DNA from: a virus
Length of the DNA stretch: 21,209 bases
Virus record (IMG/VR): IMGVR_UViG_3300048445_000088
Span: 1 to 21,209 of that record
Strand: one strand, 5' to 3'
Position numbers and translations under genes: made by a program. Below the pieces are notes generated by a model. That model made no database searches. It was not told the DNA's origin and saw nothing but the letters and a program-made list of their open reading frames with translations. Of this stretch, positions 12,774-20,900 are shown one piece after another (the first letter of the stretch is position 1; each line of letters starts with the position of its first letter).

Positions 12774-14676
12774 AACAGAAATATTATACACCGTTAGAGT
12801 TGATACGGCTAACGGAAAGATAAAAATAGATGGATTAACAAAAGGTTTTGTTAGTGCAAAAACTGCTTTAAAAAATCTGAACGAAGAGCTTTCAAACCAT
12901 AATCAACAATTAAGGAATAATATAGACAAAACTGGTCTTGCTGGAGCTACATTAGTAGAGCTTGGTAGACTTATATCTGACTCTAACTACGGTTGGAGAG
13001 CGATGGCGAATAACTTGTCTCAGTTATCCACTTTAATGATTACTCTTATAAGCACAACAAAAGGCGTTGGAAATGCTTTATCTGCTTTAGGGAAAGCCTT
13101 TAGAGGCCCACTAGGACTTATTGTTGTTTTTCAAGCTGGAGTTGCTCTTCTTGAAAAAATGGCTATTAATGAGGAGAAAGCCGCTAGAGAAGCTAAAGCT
13201 CTTGATAACAGCTTTGTTAAATTAAGAAAAACGGTTAACGCATATTTAACCGAATTAAAGGATGCGAATTTAGAGGAAAGTAAGCGGGAGATTTTACTTA
13301 GAAGAGTTGGAGCTCAGTCTAATGATCTTAAAGAAATAATAGACAATCATAAAGGTAGTCTAAAAGATCTTAGGGAAGAGATAAATAAGTATATGGAAGT
13401 TCAGTCGTTAAGAATGAAATTGGATAAACTTATGGTTCAGTCAGAAGAGCAAGATGCTAAACATATGGAGAATGTTAGAATTCTTAGAGAAAACGACATT
13501 GAATCTATGAAAGAAGCCATTGCAGACCAAGTTTCTTGGCTGCCTAATTGGTTTGTTACAATAACCGAAGATATTTTCTCTTCGGAGCAGTCGATAAGAG
13601 ATAGGTTCAAAAATTATATAGCTGACTCTGGATATCAAAGTAAAGTAGGGTATGATGAGCAAATAGACGCAATACTAGAGAGACTAAAAGAACTAGGAGA
13701 TTCAACTACAAAAACAACTGATACTAACTTAAAAGAATTAAATAAGCTAATTGAAAACTGGAGAAAGAAAAGACTAGAAATACAAACTAGAAGCGACTTC
13801 GAACTACTAAATGTTCAAGAAGATATTGAAATTGAGAAAATGAAAGCTCTCGGAGCTACAGAACAACAGTTGCTTGATTTAAGGATTTACTTCTCAAACA
13901 AAAGAATGCAATTATTTGAGGCAGAGCATAAATCTATAGCTGAAATTCCAAAAAAATACCAATTAGAAATGTCTAAAGGGGAAATGGCTGTTAGGCAACT
14001 TACGGAGGAGGAATTTAAAAGAGGTCAGCAAATATTATTTGAAAATAGACTCCAAGCTGCTTCAGAATACGCACAACAAGCAGTAGGAGTACTTGACGCT
14101 GCTTTCCAAAGAGAATTAACTATAGAACAGAACAAGACTAACGCAATAAATAACGAGCTAAAAGCTAGGCTTAGAAATGAGAACTTATCTGTATCTGAAA
14201 AAAAGAAATTGCAGAATCAAATAGCTCAGAATGATGAAGCTTTAAGGGTTAAGCAACAGAAGATAGAAGAGAAGAGGTTTAAAATGCAAAAAGCGGCTAA
14301 CATATCTCAAGCACTTATTGAAACCTACTTAGCTGCGGCTAAAGCATTAAGAAATGCTGGAGGTGTTCCAACTGGTTTACCTCCTATGTACGCAACCATC
14401 GCTACTGGACTTCTTCAAGTAGCCGCTATTGCACAGCAGAAATTCCAAACTAGTTCTGCTAATATGACTGGAGCGGTTACGGAAGTTGATGCGGGTCAAT
14501 CTCAAGGCTCAACTGCACCAGACTTCAATATAGTGGGTCAATCAGCACAAAGCCAATTAGCTCAAACAGTGGCTGGACAGTTAGGAAAACCTACTAAAGC
14601 ATACATAGTATCGAAAGACGTTACTACTGCTCAAGAATTAGATAGAAACAGAATTAACGGAGCTTCATTAGGCTAA
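12763..14676 (+). CDS. Tail tape measure protein
   Basis: The 637-residue product has the layout of a tape measure protein, which sets tail length and is guided into the cell on DNA injection. The first 80 residues are mixed, residues 85-135 include hydrophobic stretches (LMITLISTTKGVGNALSALG and GLIVVFQAGVALLEKM) that could insert in the membrane, and residues 140-510 are long charged coiled coil. The C-terminal part has an alanine and glycine-rich segment (GLPPMYATIATGLLQVAAIAQ) near 540. At the usual 1.5 angstrom per residue, this length would allow a tail of about 95 nm, an estimate only. No lysozyme or peptidase motif is visible. Confidence 0.85.
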   Translation: MADRTEILYTVRVDTANGKIKIDGLTKGFVSAKTALKNLNEELSNHNQQLRNNIDKTGLAGATLVELGRLISDSNYGWRAMANNLSQLSTLMITLISTTKGVGNALSALGKAFRGPLGLIVVFQAGVALLEKMAINEEKAAREAKALDNSFVKLRKTVNAYLTELKDANLEESKREILLRRVGAQSNDLKEIIDNHKGSLKDLREEINKYMEVQSLRMKLDKLMVQSEEQDAKHMENVRILRENDIESMKEAIADQVSWLPNWFVTITEDIFSSEQSIRDRFKNYIADSGYQSKVGYDEQIDAILERLKELGDSTTKTTDTNLKELNKLIENWRKKRLEIQTRSDFELLNVQEDIEIEKMKALGATEQQLLDLRIYFSNKRMQLFEAEHKSIAEIPKKYQLEMSKGEMAVRQLTEEEFKRGQQILFENRLQAASEYAQQAVGVLDAAFQRELTIEQNKTNAINNELKARLRNENLSVSEKKKLQNQIAQNDEALRVKQQKIEEKRFKMQKAANISQALIETYLAAAKALRNAGGVPTGLPPMYATIATGLLQVAAIAQQKFQTSSANMTGAVTEVDAGQSQGSTAPDFNIVGQSAQSQLAQTVAGQLGKPTKAYIVSKDVTTAQELDRNRINGASLG

Positions 14677-14711
14677 AATAAGACAATAATTAACAAATAA
14701 GTTACCTTATT

Positions 14712-15653
14712 ATGGAAGAACTAGATATTTTTGAGCTATTTATAGACGAAGAAAACGAATACAGCGGTATTGATGCTGTATCTATCGTAGAGCATCCCGC
14801 TATAGAAGAAGACTTCATTGCATTGAAAGATGGCAAGGTTCAACTTGCAGAAATCGATACAGAAAAACGTATTCTTTTAGGCCCAGCTCTTATACCAAAT
14901 AAGAAAATATACAGAAGAAATGGAGAAGACGAATATTACATCTTCTTTAGCGAAGATACTGTTCGTAAAGCTTCAGAGTTATTTCTCTCAAGAGGCAAAC
15001 AGAACAATTCGACATTGGAACACGAGGTCGAGATCGGAGGGCTATCAGTCGTAGAATCTTGGATCATCGAAGATGAAGTTAAAGACAAATCAAGAAAATA
15101 CAATCTAAGCTTACCCGTAGGAACTTGGATGATTTCAGTAAAAGTAAACAACGACCAAATATGGGAAGAGTTTGTGAAAACTGGAATGGTAAAAGGTTTC
15201 TCAATCGAAGGGTTCTTTACTGATAAACTTGATGAAAGACCACAAGAGCCTACCGAAGAGGAAATGGCTGAGATGGAAGCTTTATCACTATTAGAAGACT
15301 TCTTATCTGAAGTAGGAGAAGTAGAGTTAGAGTCATATAACGATTATCCAGAATCCGCTTCCAACAATGCTAAAAAGGTATTGAAGTGGAGAGAAGAATA
15401 CCCTAACGAAATCAAGGGAATGACTTCTGTAGGATGGCGAAGAGCAAACCAATTAGCTAAGAAAGAAAAGTTAACTCGCTCAACGATTGCTCGTATGGCT
15501 TCATTTAAGAGACACCAAAAGAATGCTGAAATAGCTGAAGAGTATAAAAGCACACCTTGGAAAGATGCTGGGTATGTAGCTTGGCTCGGATGGGGTGGTA
15601 CTTCGGGAATCAATTGGGCTATCAATAAACTTAAATCGATAGATAATGAATAA
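14712..15653 (+). CDS. XkdF-like prohead protease with C-terminal domain
   Basis: The 313-residue product has two parts. Residues 1-175 match the XkdF-type prohead serine protease: LGPALIPNKKIYR (56-68), STLEHEVE (100-107) with the likely catalytic H104, LPVGTWMISVKV (134-145), and VKGFSIEGFF (160-169) with the likely catalytic S164. It would mature the capsid by cutting the scaffold. Residues 207-310 form a separate domain (YNDYPESASNNAKKVLKWRE, GWRRANQLAKKEKL, GYVAWLGWGG) that I know from many phage structural proteins. The link between them is acidic. Catalytic residues are assigned by position from the family. The ATG is preceded by AAGTTACCTTATT, a relative of the repeated upstream element. 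Confidence 0.85.
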   Translation: MEELDIFELFIDEENEYSGIDAVSIVEHPAIEEDFIALKDGKVQLAEIDTEKRILLGPALIPNKKIYRRNGEDEYYIFFSEDTVRKASELFLSRGKQNNSTLEHEVEIGGLSVVESWIIEDEVKDKSRKYNLSLPVGTWMISVKVNNDQIWEEFVKTGMVKGFSIEGFFTDKLDERPQEPTEEEMAEMEALSLLEDFLSEVGEVELESYNDYPESASNNAKKVLKWREEYPNEIKGMTSVGWRRANQLAKKEKLTRSTIARMASFKRHQKNAEIAEEYKSTPWKDAGYVAWLGWGGTSGINWAINKLKSIDNE

Positions 15654-15792
15654 CGATTGGGAAATTAGTATTGGACTTTACCCGGGAGTTCTCTTTGGGG
15701 TAAGAACATACGAAATAAGTGAAACGGAAACAGATCACTTATTTTATTTGCCACTTATCTATTTATGCTTAACAACTATAAAAGATGAATAA
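15646..15792 (+). CDS. Small conserved phage protein, 48 aa
   Basis: A 48-residue frame that begins inside the end of the protease gene. It contains ISIGLYPGVLFGVRTYE, then HLFYLPLIYLCLT, a pattern I recognise as recurrent in flavobacterial phages next to the protease and scaffold genes. The C-terminal half is hydrophobic, but short for a full membrane helix. Function is unknown. The recurrence and overlap with the neighbours make a real gene likely. Confidence 0.65.
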   Translation: MNNDWEISIGLYPGVLFGVRTYEISETETDHLFYLPLIYLCLTTIKDE

Positions 15793-15943
15793 GACAGTAA
15801 GTAGAACATCTCCTAAGGGAGGACGAAGAGGTTGCTTAGGACCAGATGGTAAATACTCTATCGAGAATTGCGATGGTTCTTTACAAGCACAAGGTGTTGG
15901 TTCTTTGGTAAATCAAGGAGAAAGCACCATTACAAGGGAGTAA
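15785..15943 (+). CDS. Small Gly/Cys phage protein, 52 aa
   Basis: A 52-residue frame overlapping the previous stop by eight bases. It reads as RTSPKGGRRGCLGPDGKYSI, then ENCDGSLQAQGVGSL. I recognise this from small head-region proteins of flavobacterial phages, in which CL, then a D-G-x-Y-S segment, then CDGSLQAQG is conserved. Two cysteines at residues 17 and 29 could form a metal or disulphide pair. Function unknown; it may be a minor virion component. Confidence 0.65.
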   Translation: MNKTVSRTSPKGGRRGCLGPDGKYSIENCDGSLQAQGVGSLVNQGESTITRE

Positions 15944-16009
15944 AAATACAACACATTGTTACACCAATAGTTATCTAATTAGATTATTAATTAATTAATC
16001 CAAATATAT

Positions 16010-16486
16010 ATGAACGCTAAAGACGTAGTTGAAAAACTAAAAGAAGTATTACTTGGAGCTACAGAAGAGGTTGTTGAGACCCCAGCTGTAGAAGAGCAAG
16101 TAGAACTTCAAGAAGAAGTTGCAACTGACGAGGTTCAAGAAGAAGTAAAAGAAGAATTGGCTGAGGATGCTGTTTCTGAAGATGCTCCAGTTGAAGCTCA
16201 ATATGCAACTAAAGAGGAATTGAATCAAGAAATCGCTCAATTAAGAGCTATGATTGACGAGATTATGTCTGGAATGGGAGCTGAAGCTTCTAAGGACGCT
16301 CCTCAAGAACTTTCTGCTGACGAAGTAGAACAACCTCAAGAAGAGGTAGAATTATCGGCTGATGAAGTTGCTGAAATTAAGCACAACCCAGAAGCTATGG
16401 TTGAAAACAAAGAATTGAACTTATATGCTCAATCTAGAAAACAATCAACCTTTGACAAAGTATTATCTAAAATCTCTAATAAATAA
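16010..16486 (+). CDS. Scaffold-like acidic protein
   Basis: The 158-residue product is extremely acidic and low in complexity (long runs of E with V, A and D) with a short coiled coil at 67-90 and a basic C-terminus (LYAQSRKQSTFDKVLSKISNK). This is the usual design of a capsid scaffold: a disordered acidic rod with a basic helix that binds the capsid protein. The gene sits between the protease and major capsid genes, the expected place. It follows an AT-rich leader with AATAGTTATCTAATT, a weak relative of the repeated element. The assignment is by architecture and context, not by homology. Confidence 0.75.
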   Translation: MNAKDVVEKLKEVLLGATEEVVETPAVEEQVELQEEVATDEVQEEVKEELAEDAVSEDAPVEAQYATKEELNQEIAQLRAMIDEIMSGMGAEASKDAPQELSADEVEQPQEEVELSADEVAEIKHNPEAMVENKELNLYAQSRKQSTFDKVLSKISNK

Positions 16487-16491
16487 ACAAA

Positions 16492-17400
16492 ATGGCTACT
16501 ACTACTAGTATTACTACTACTTACGCTGGAGAATCGGCTTCTAAATACATCGCTGCTGCTCTTCTCTCTGCTTCTACTATCGAAAAAGGATTAGTTGAAG
16601 TAAAACCAAACATTAAGTACAAAGAAGTTATCAAGAAACTCGCTACGGGAGACTTGTTAGCTGACGGAACTTGCGATTTCTCTGCAACTTCTACTGTTAC
16701 TTTGACTGAAAGAATCTTAACTCCAAAAGAGTTACAAGTAAACCTACAATTGTGCAAGGCCGATTTTAGATCGGACTGGGATGCGATTTCTATGGGATAC
16801 TCTGCTTTCGATTCTTTACCTCCATCTTTCGCTGATTTCTTAATCGCTCACGTTGCTGCTAAAGTAGCTGAGAAGAATGAGCAAAACATCTGGGCTGGAG
16901 TTTCTTCTAACTCTGGAGAATTCGACGGATTCTTAACTTTAGCTGCTGCTGATGCAGACGTAGTTGATGTTACTGGAGCTGTTGGAGGAATCACTAATTC
17001 TAACGTTATCGCTGAATTAGGTAAAGTAAGAGATGCTATTCCTAACTCTATCTACAGCAAAGAAGACTTATCTATCAAAGTTGCTCCAAACGTAGCAAAA
17101 GCTTACATCGCTGCTCAAGCTGCTTTAGGATATGCTAACCTTTACCACGATGGTAAATCTAACTTAAACTTTGAAGGAATCGCTTTAGAAGTATGTGACG
17201 GAATGACTGCTTCTTATATGGTTGCTTCTCAGAAATCAAACCTTTACTTCGGTACTGGATTGTTATCTGACCACAACGAAGTTAAAGTTATTGATATGGC
17301 TGACTTAGACGGATCTCAAAACGTACGTATCGTAATGAGATTGACTGCTGGTGTTCAGTACGGAATCGGTTCTGAAATCGTTCTTTATACTCCATCATAG
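16492..17400 (+). CDS. Major capsid protein, HK97-fold
   Basis: The 302-residue product is taken as the major capsid protein. It follows the scaffold gene by five bases, has a terminator right after it, and its codons are strongly biased to few choices (GCT, GGA, TCT), the mark of a very highly expressed gene. Content fits the HK97 fold: a long N-arm, the SFADFLIAHVAAKVAEKNEQNIWAG helix at about 114-138 (spine-helix position), a YSKEDLSIKVAPNVAKAYIAAQ segment in the P-domain, and a final strand block with QYGIGSEIVLYTP. No Ig or decoration domain is seen. Sequence identity to a named capsid cannot be shown from here. Confidence 0.88.
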   Translation: MATTTSITTTYAGESASKYIAAALLSASTIEKGLVEVKPNIKYKEVIKKLATGDLLADGTCDFSATSTVTLTERILTPKELQVNLQLCKADFRSDWDAISMGYSAFDSLPPSFADFLIAHVAAKVAEKNEQNIWAGVSSNSGEFDGFLTLAAADADVVDVTGAVGGITNSNVIAELGKVRDAIPNSIYSKEDLSIKVAPNVAKAYIAAQAALGYANLYHDGKSNLNFEGIALEVCDGMTASYMVASQKSNLYFGTGLLSDHNEVKVIDMADLDGSQNVRIVMRLTAGVQYGIGSEIVLYTPS

Positions 17401-17424
17401 TCATAGAGTAAAGCAATAATCTAT

Positions 17425-17464
17425 AAGGGTGGGTAAGCCAAACGAGCCTACTCACCCTTTTTTA
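17425..17464 (+). terminator. Strong terminator after the major capsid gene
   Basis: AAGGGTG at 17425-17431 pairs with CACCCTT at 17453-17459, and the stem continues with four more pairs and two after one mismatch, to a loop near CAAACGA. A run of T follows (17458-17463). It limits read-through from the capsid gene. Confidence 0.88.
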
Positions 17465-17486
17465 ATAACTAATAAAACATATAAAA

Positions 17487-18023
17487 ATGGCTTGTGATAA
17501 TTTATCTCTTTCAAGAATAGAACCTTGTAAAGACTCCGTTGGAGGGATTACTGCTGTTTACTTCATCAACTTTGGCGATGCTGGATTAGACATTCAAATG
17601 AATGCGACTAACGAGGATGTTATCGATTCTTTCGGTAACACGGTTACTCCAGATGTTAACGTATTCAAATACGAAGTAAAAGGTAGTTCTTCTTTCACTC
17701 AAAACATTCAGTCAGATAGAGCAACTGGAACAACTGCTTTCGAGCAAGTTCTAGAGCTTACGCTTAAGAAATTAAGCATTGCTGACCACAAAGAACTCAA
17801 ATTGTTATCTTACTCTAGACCTCACGTTTTAGTAGAGGATAACAACGGAAATATCTTCTTCGCTGGTAAAGAATATGGTATGGACGTAACTGGTGGTACT
17901 ATCGTAACTGGTGCTGCTATGAACGAAATGTCTGGATATACTCTTACCTTAACGGGTATGGAGAAAGCTCCAGCTAACTTCTTAGGAGCAACTATTGCTG
18001 CTGCTGGTGGTATCGTAAACTAA
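17487..18023 (+). CDS. Major tail tube protein
   Basis: The 178-residue product has the composition and gene position of a tail tube protein and shares sequence blocks I know from flavobacterial phage tail tubes: an opening ACDNLSLSRIEPCKDSVGGI, then VFKYEVKGSSSFTQNIQSDRATGT at about 59-82, HKELKLLSYSRPHVLVEDNNG near 99-119, and a C-terminal SGYTLTLTGMEKAPANFLG. It is beta-rich and has two cysteines near the N-terminus. Biased codons and flanking terminators on both sides suggest high, separate expression, as expected for a protein present in many copies. It lies within the head module rather than beside the tape measure. Confidence 0.8.
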   Translation: MACDNLSLSRIEPCKDSVGGITAVYFINFGDAGLDIQMNATNEDVIDSFGNTVTPDVNVFKYEVKGSSSFTQNIQSDRATGTTAFEQVLELTLKKLSIADHKELKLLSYSRPHVLVEDNNGNIFFAGKEYGMDVTGGTIVTGAAMNEMSGYTLTLTGMEKAPANFLGATIAAAGGIVN

Positions 18024-18045
18024 GAATTTAACACTTAGGCAATAG

Positions 18046-18071
18046 AAGGGAGCATTTAGCTCCCTTTTTTT
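18046..18071 (+). terminator. Strong terminator after the tail tube gene
   Basis: AAGGGAGC at 18046-18053 pairs perfectly with GCTCCCTT at 18059-18066 around ATTTA, with T to 18071. The tail tube gene is thus isolated by terminators at 17425 and here. Confidence 0.9.
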
Positions 18072-18093
18072 GTATCTAAAACAAAAAACAGCT

Positions 18094-18110
18094 TTTTCAG
18101 TTATCTTATT
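18094..18110 (+). promoter_or_regulatory. 17-base upstream element, second identical copy
   Basis: TTTTCAGTTATCTTATT here directly abuts the ATG at 18111 and is identical to 3343-3359 before the terminase. It follows a terminator by about 20 bases, as expected for a new promoter or start region. Confidence 0.55.
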
Positions 18111-18488
18111 ATGATTAAGTTATTACCAAATACCTTAGAGCAAACAATTACAATTGTTCCTAGAACGTTCCCTACTTTCGGAGTAGGATACGATGACGTG
18201 CAATTGGTAATTACTGAGGACGGAACAAGTAACTCTGAAACTATAACAGATCTTTCAGCTTCTGTTTCTAGCGAGTATAGCAACTATGTAACAATTCCAA
18301 TCACATTCTCTATACTGAAGGAAAACAGCTCTTATTTCTTAGAGTTTACAAGGAATGGAAATCTATGGTTTAGAGATAAGGCATATGTTACTAGCCAAAC
18401 TGATAAAACAGTAACACACACATTAAACACAAACAAATATACTGAGTTTGATTCGAGCGTATCTGACGAGTATATTTTTTTAGATTAG
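18111..18488 (+). CDS. Conserved small structural protein
   Basis: The 125-residue product is beta-rich and probably a single Ig-like or tail-sandwich domain: a strand-rich first half and KENSSYFLEFTRNGNLWFRDKAYVT near 72-96. I recognise the R-D-K-x-Y-V-T ending from proteins of this size located next to the portal in flavobacterial phages. Function is unnamed; a head-tail joining or head decoration role is plausible. The stop codon at 18486-18488 is one base before the portal ATG, so the two are coupled. Confidence 0.6.
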   Translation: MIKLLPNTLEQTITIVPRTFPTFGVGYDDVQLVITEDGTSNSETITDLSASVSSEYSNYVTIPITFSILKENSSYFLEFTRNGNLWFRDKAYVTSQTDKTVTHTLNTNKYTEFDSSVSDEYIFLD

Positions 18489-18489
18489 T

Positions 18490-20259
18490 ATGAAAAAGAA
18501 CATTAAGACAAGAACGATAGATTTGTCTAGTAAAGCTCCTACAAAGGGTTCTACAAGGATTATCAATCTATCTAGCTACCAAACTCCAGAAGTAAAAGAA
18601 GTTTACAATAAAGAATGGGTAGCTTACGGAGAAGACAATAACTATTTTGGCAATCTTATCGATGCTTACTTAGGTAGTCCTACTAATGCTAGATGTATTA
18701 ATGGTATTGCTGATATGATATACGGTAGAGGTATTGAAGCGACTGATAGCAAAGAAAACGCAACTCAGTACGCTAAAATGAAGATGCTTTTACTTGGTAA
18801 GGAAATCAGAAAGATAGCTGGTGACTACAAAATGCTAGGACAAGCTGCTATTCAAGTGGTTTATAACAAGACTAAGACTGAAATAAAGAAAGTATTACAC
18901 TTTCCTATGGAGACTCTTAGAGCGGAGAAGGCTGTAGACGGTACAATCCAAGCTTACTACTACCATCCTAATTGGAAGGAAATAAAACCTTCTGATAAAC
19001 CTAAAAGAATACCGACTTTTGGTAACGGAAGCAAAAGAGACTTACAAGAGTTATTTGTACTCAAGCCTTATCGTTCTGGATTCTACTACTACGCTCCAGT
19101 AGACTATAACGGATGTTTACAATACGCAGAGCTAGAGCAAGAGGTATCCAATTATCACATCAACAATATTAAGAATGGTTTACAGCCAAGCTTACTGATT
19201 AACTTCAACAACGGAGTTCCTAACGAGGAAACTCAAGAACTAATAGAAAGAAAGATTTATGATAAGTTTAGTGGAAGCTCAAACGCTGGGAAGTTTATAC
19301 TTACATTCAATGATAGTGCCGAAACTAAAGCTGATCTCGAACCGATTCATTTGCCGGATGCTCACGCTCAATACCAATTCTTAGCAGACGAGAGTAGAGA
19401 AAAGATAATGTTAGGACACGGAATTGTTTCTCCTATCCTTTTAGGTATCAAAGACAATACTGGATTCGGAAATAACGCAGAAGAGCTTAGAACAGCTTCT
19501 ATCCTTATGGACAACATCGTTATTAGACCTTTCCAACAAGCAATCATAGACGGATTAAACGAAATATTACACTTCAACGGTATTTACTTAAACCTTTACT
19601 TCGTTACTCTACAACCAATCGAGTTCACAGAACTTGAGAACATTTCTACTAAGGTTAAGAGAGAAGAAGAGACTGGAGAAAAGCTATCCTCCCAAAAAGA
19701 GGAGCTTTGCGACTTCTCAGACGAAGAAGGAGAAGACCTTCTAAGCCAATTAGAGGGCCTTGGAGAGGTTATCTCTGACGAGTGGGAGTTAGTACACTCA
19801 GAAGCTGTAACAAGCGATAATGAGGAGTTTGATTTAACTGCTTTAGCTGATGCTAATCCAAACTTAGACTCAACTCAAGATAATAGCGGTTATAAAGTAA
19901 GATATGCATACGTTCCATTAAGAAACTCTCCTTCTAGCAGAAAATTCTGTAAGAGTATGGAAAGTATCACCTCGAGAAGCATTGTCTTTAGAAAGGAGGA
20001 TATAAACCAAATGTCTTTTAGAGGTGTTAACAAAGAATTAGGTCATCAAGGTAGAAACTACAGCCTATTCAAGTTTAAAGGTGGTAAGAACTGCCACCAC
20101 TATTGGGAAAGAAGAGTATATAAGCGTATGGTCGCTGGTAATACTGTTGTAGATGAGTCTGAAGCATTAGCTGATGGATTCCAAGCTCCAACAAACCCAA
20201 CAGAAGTAGAAATTAGACCAGTAGATATGCCGGGAAGAGGGGCATACATTAAAAAATAA
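18490..20259 (+). CDS. Portal protein with long C-terminal extension
   Basis: The 589-residue product is a portal, the ring at one capsid vertex through which DNA passes. Residues 40-385 form the portal core: WVAYGEDNNYFGNLIDAY (43-60), SPTNARCINGIADMIYGRG (63-81), MLGHGIVSPILLGIKDNTGFGN (307-328), and AEELRTASILMDNIVIRPFQQ (330-350) for the stem and clip helices. An acidic linker (402-460) leads to a second domain at about 466-545 with RKFCKSM, FRKEDINQMS and KNCHHYWERRVY. This tail is common in flavobacterial phage portals and may be a head-morphogenesis-like domain. The cysteine and two histidines (C535, H536, H537) could bind metal. Length is long for a portal. Confidence 0.88.
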   Translation: MKKNIKTRTIDLSSKAPTKGSTRIINLSSYQTPEVKEVYNKEWVAYGEDNNYFGNLIDAYLGSPTNARCINGIADMIYGRGIEATDSKENATQYAKMKMLLLGKEIRKIAGDYKMLGQAAIQVVYNKTKTEIKKVLHFPMETLRAEKAVDGTIQAYYYHPNWKEIKPSDKPKRIPTFGNGSKRDLQELFVLKPYRSGFYYYAPVDYNGCLQYAELEQEVSNYHINNIKNGLQPSLLINFNNGVPNEETQELIERKIYDKFSGSSNAGKFILTFNDSAETKADLEPIHLPDAHAQYQFLADESREKIMLGHGIVSPILLGIKDNTGFGNNAEELRTASILMDNIVIRPFQQAIIDGLNEILHFNGIYLNLYFVTLQPIEFTELENISTKVKREEETGEKLSSQKEELCDFSDEEGEDLLSQLEGLGEVISDEWELVHSEAVTSDNEEFDLTALADANPNLDSTQDNSGYKVRYAYVPLRNSPSSRKFCKSMESITSRSIVFRKEDINQMSFRGVNKELGHQGRNYSLFKFKGGKNCHHYWERRVYKRMVAGNTVVDESEALADGFQAPTNPTEVEIRPVDMPGRGAYIKK

Positions 20260-20264
20260 TTATT

Positions 20265-20780
20265 ATGGCAAGTAAAGCATTATTCATATCGACAACTGAC
20301 TTAAAACGCAAATCTATTATAGATGGTAATGTAGATGCCGATAAATTAGTACAATTCATCGAGGTAGCACAAGATACACATATCCAAAACTACCTCGGTA
20401 CTGATCTATATAACAAGTTACAAGCTTTAATCGTAGGAGGTACTATTGATGACGTAGCAAATGCAGATTACAAGAATCTGCTAAACGATTACATCAAGCC
20501 TATGCTTATTTGGTTCTCACAAAGTGCTTACTTACCTTTTGCTATGTATCAAATTAGCAACGGAGGTATGTTTAAGCATACTAGCGAAAACTCTGAGACT
20601 GTAACGCTTGAAGAAATGAGAGCTTTATTAAACAGAGTGACTGAAACAGCTGAGTTCTACACAAGACGTTTCGTAGACTATATGGCTTATCAGTCTACTA
20701 CATTCCCAGAGTACAACTCCAATTCTAACGGAGATATGTATCCAGATAAAGACGTTAACTTCCATTCTTGGGTTCTATAA
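20265..20780 (+). CDS. Head-tail connector (adaptor) protein
   Basis: The 171-residue product is helical, with an opening MASKALFISTTDLKRKSIIDGNVD, then IQNYLGTDLYNKLQALI near 40-56, a KNLLNDYIKPMLIWFSQSAYLP helix around 69-90, and RFVDYMAYQSTTFPEYNSNSNGD near the end. This resembles adaptor proteins of the HK97 gp6 type (I recall the DUF6712 label), which attach below the portal ring. The gene directly follows the portal, the normal place. Homology is by recognition of blocks only. Confidence 0.72.
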   Translation: MASKALFISTTDLKRKSIIDGNVDADKLVQFIEVAQDTHIQNYLGTDLYNKLQALIVGGTIDDVANADYKNLLNDYIKPMLIWFSQSAYLPFAMYQISNGGMFKHTSENSETVTLEEMRALLNRVTETAEFYTRRFVDYMAYQSTTFPEYNSNSNGDMYPDKDVNFHSWVL

Positions 20781-20899
20781 TGGAGTACAATAGACTGTAC
20801 AAACCAAAGGAAGAAAATGTTAAGAAGTTAGAAGCCTTCTTAAAGAAGCTTCCTAATGAAGAAAAGGAAAAGATTAAAATAATTAAAGATTCTAAATAA
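20780..20899 (+). CDS. Small charged protein, 39 aa
   Basis: A 39-residue frame that begins on the last base of the connector stop codon. It is lysine and glutamate-rich and helical (YKPKEENVKKLEAFLKKLPN, then EEKEKIKIIK). The one-base overlap upstream and the one-base gap downstream indicate an operon member. No family is recognised. Confidence 0.55.
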   Translation: MEYNRLYKPKEENVKKLEAFLKKLPNEEKEKIKIIKDSK

Positions 20900-20900
20900 G

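Noticed and set aside
3373-19577. The other minus-strand frames (for example 3373-3561, 4103-4348, 7686-7892, 8509-8757, 12029-12250, 15344-15625, 19368-19577)
   Set aside because: They mirror well-supported plus-strand genes, with the skewed residue content of antisense frames and no promoter or start context.
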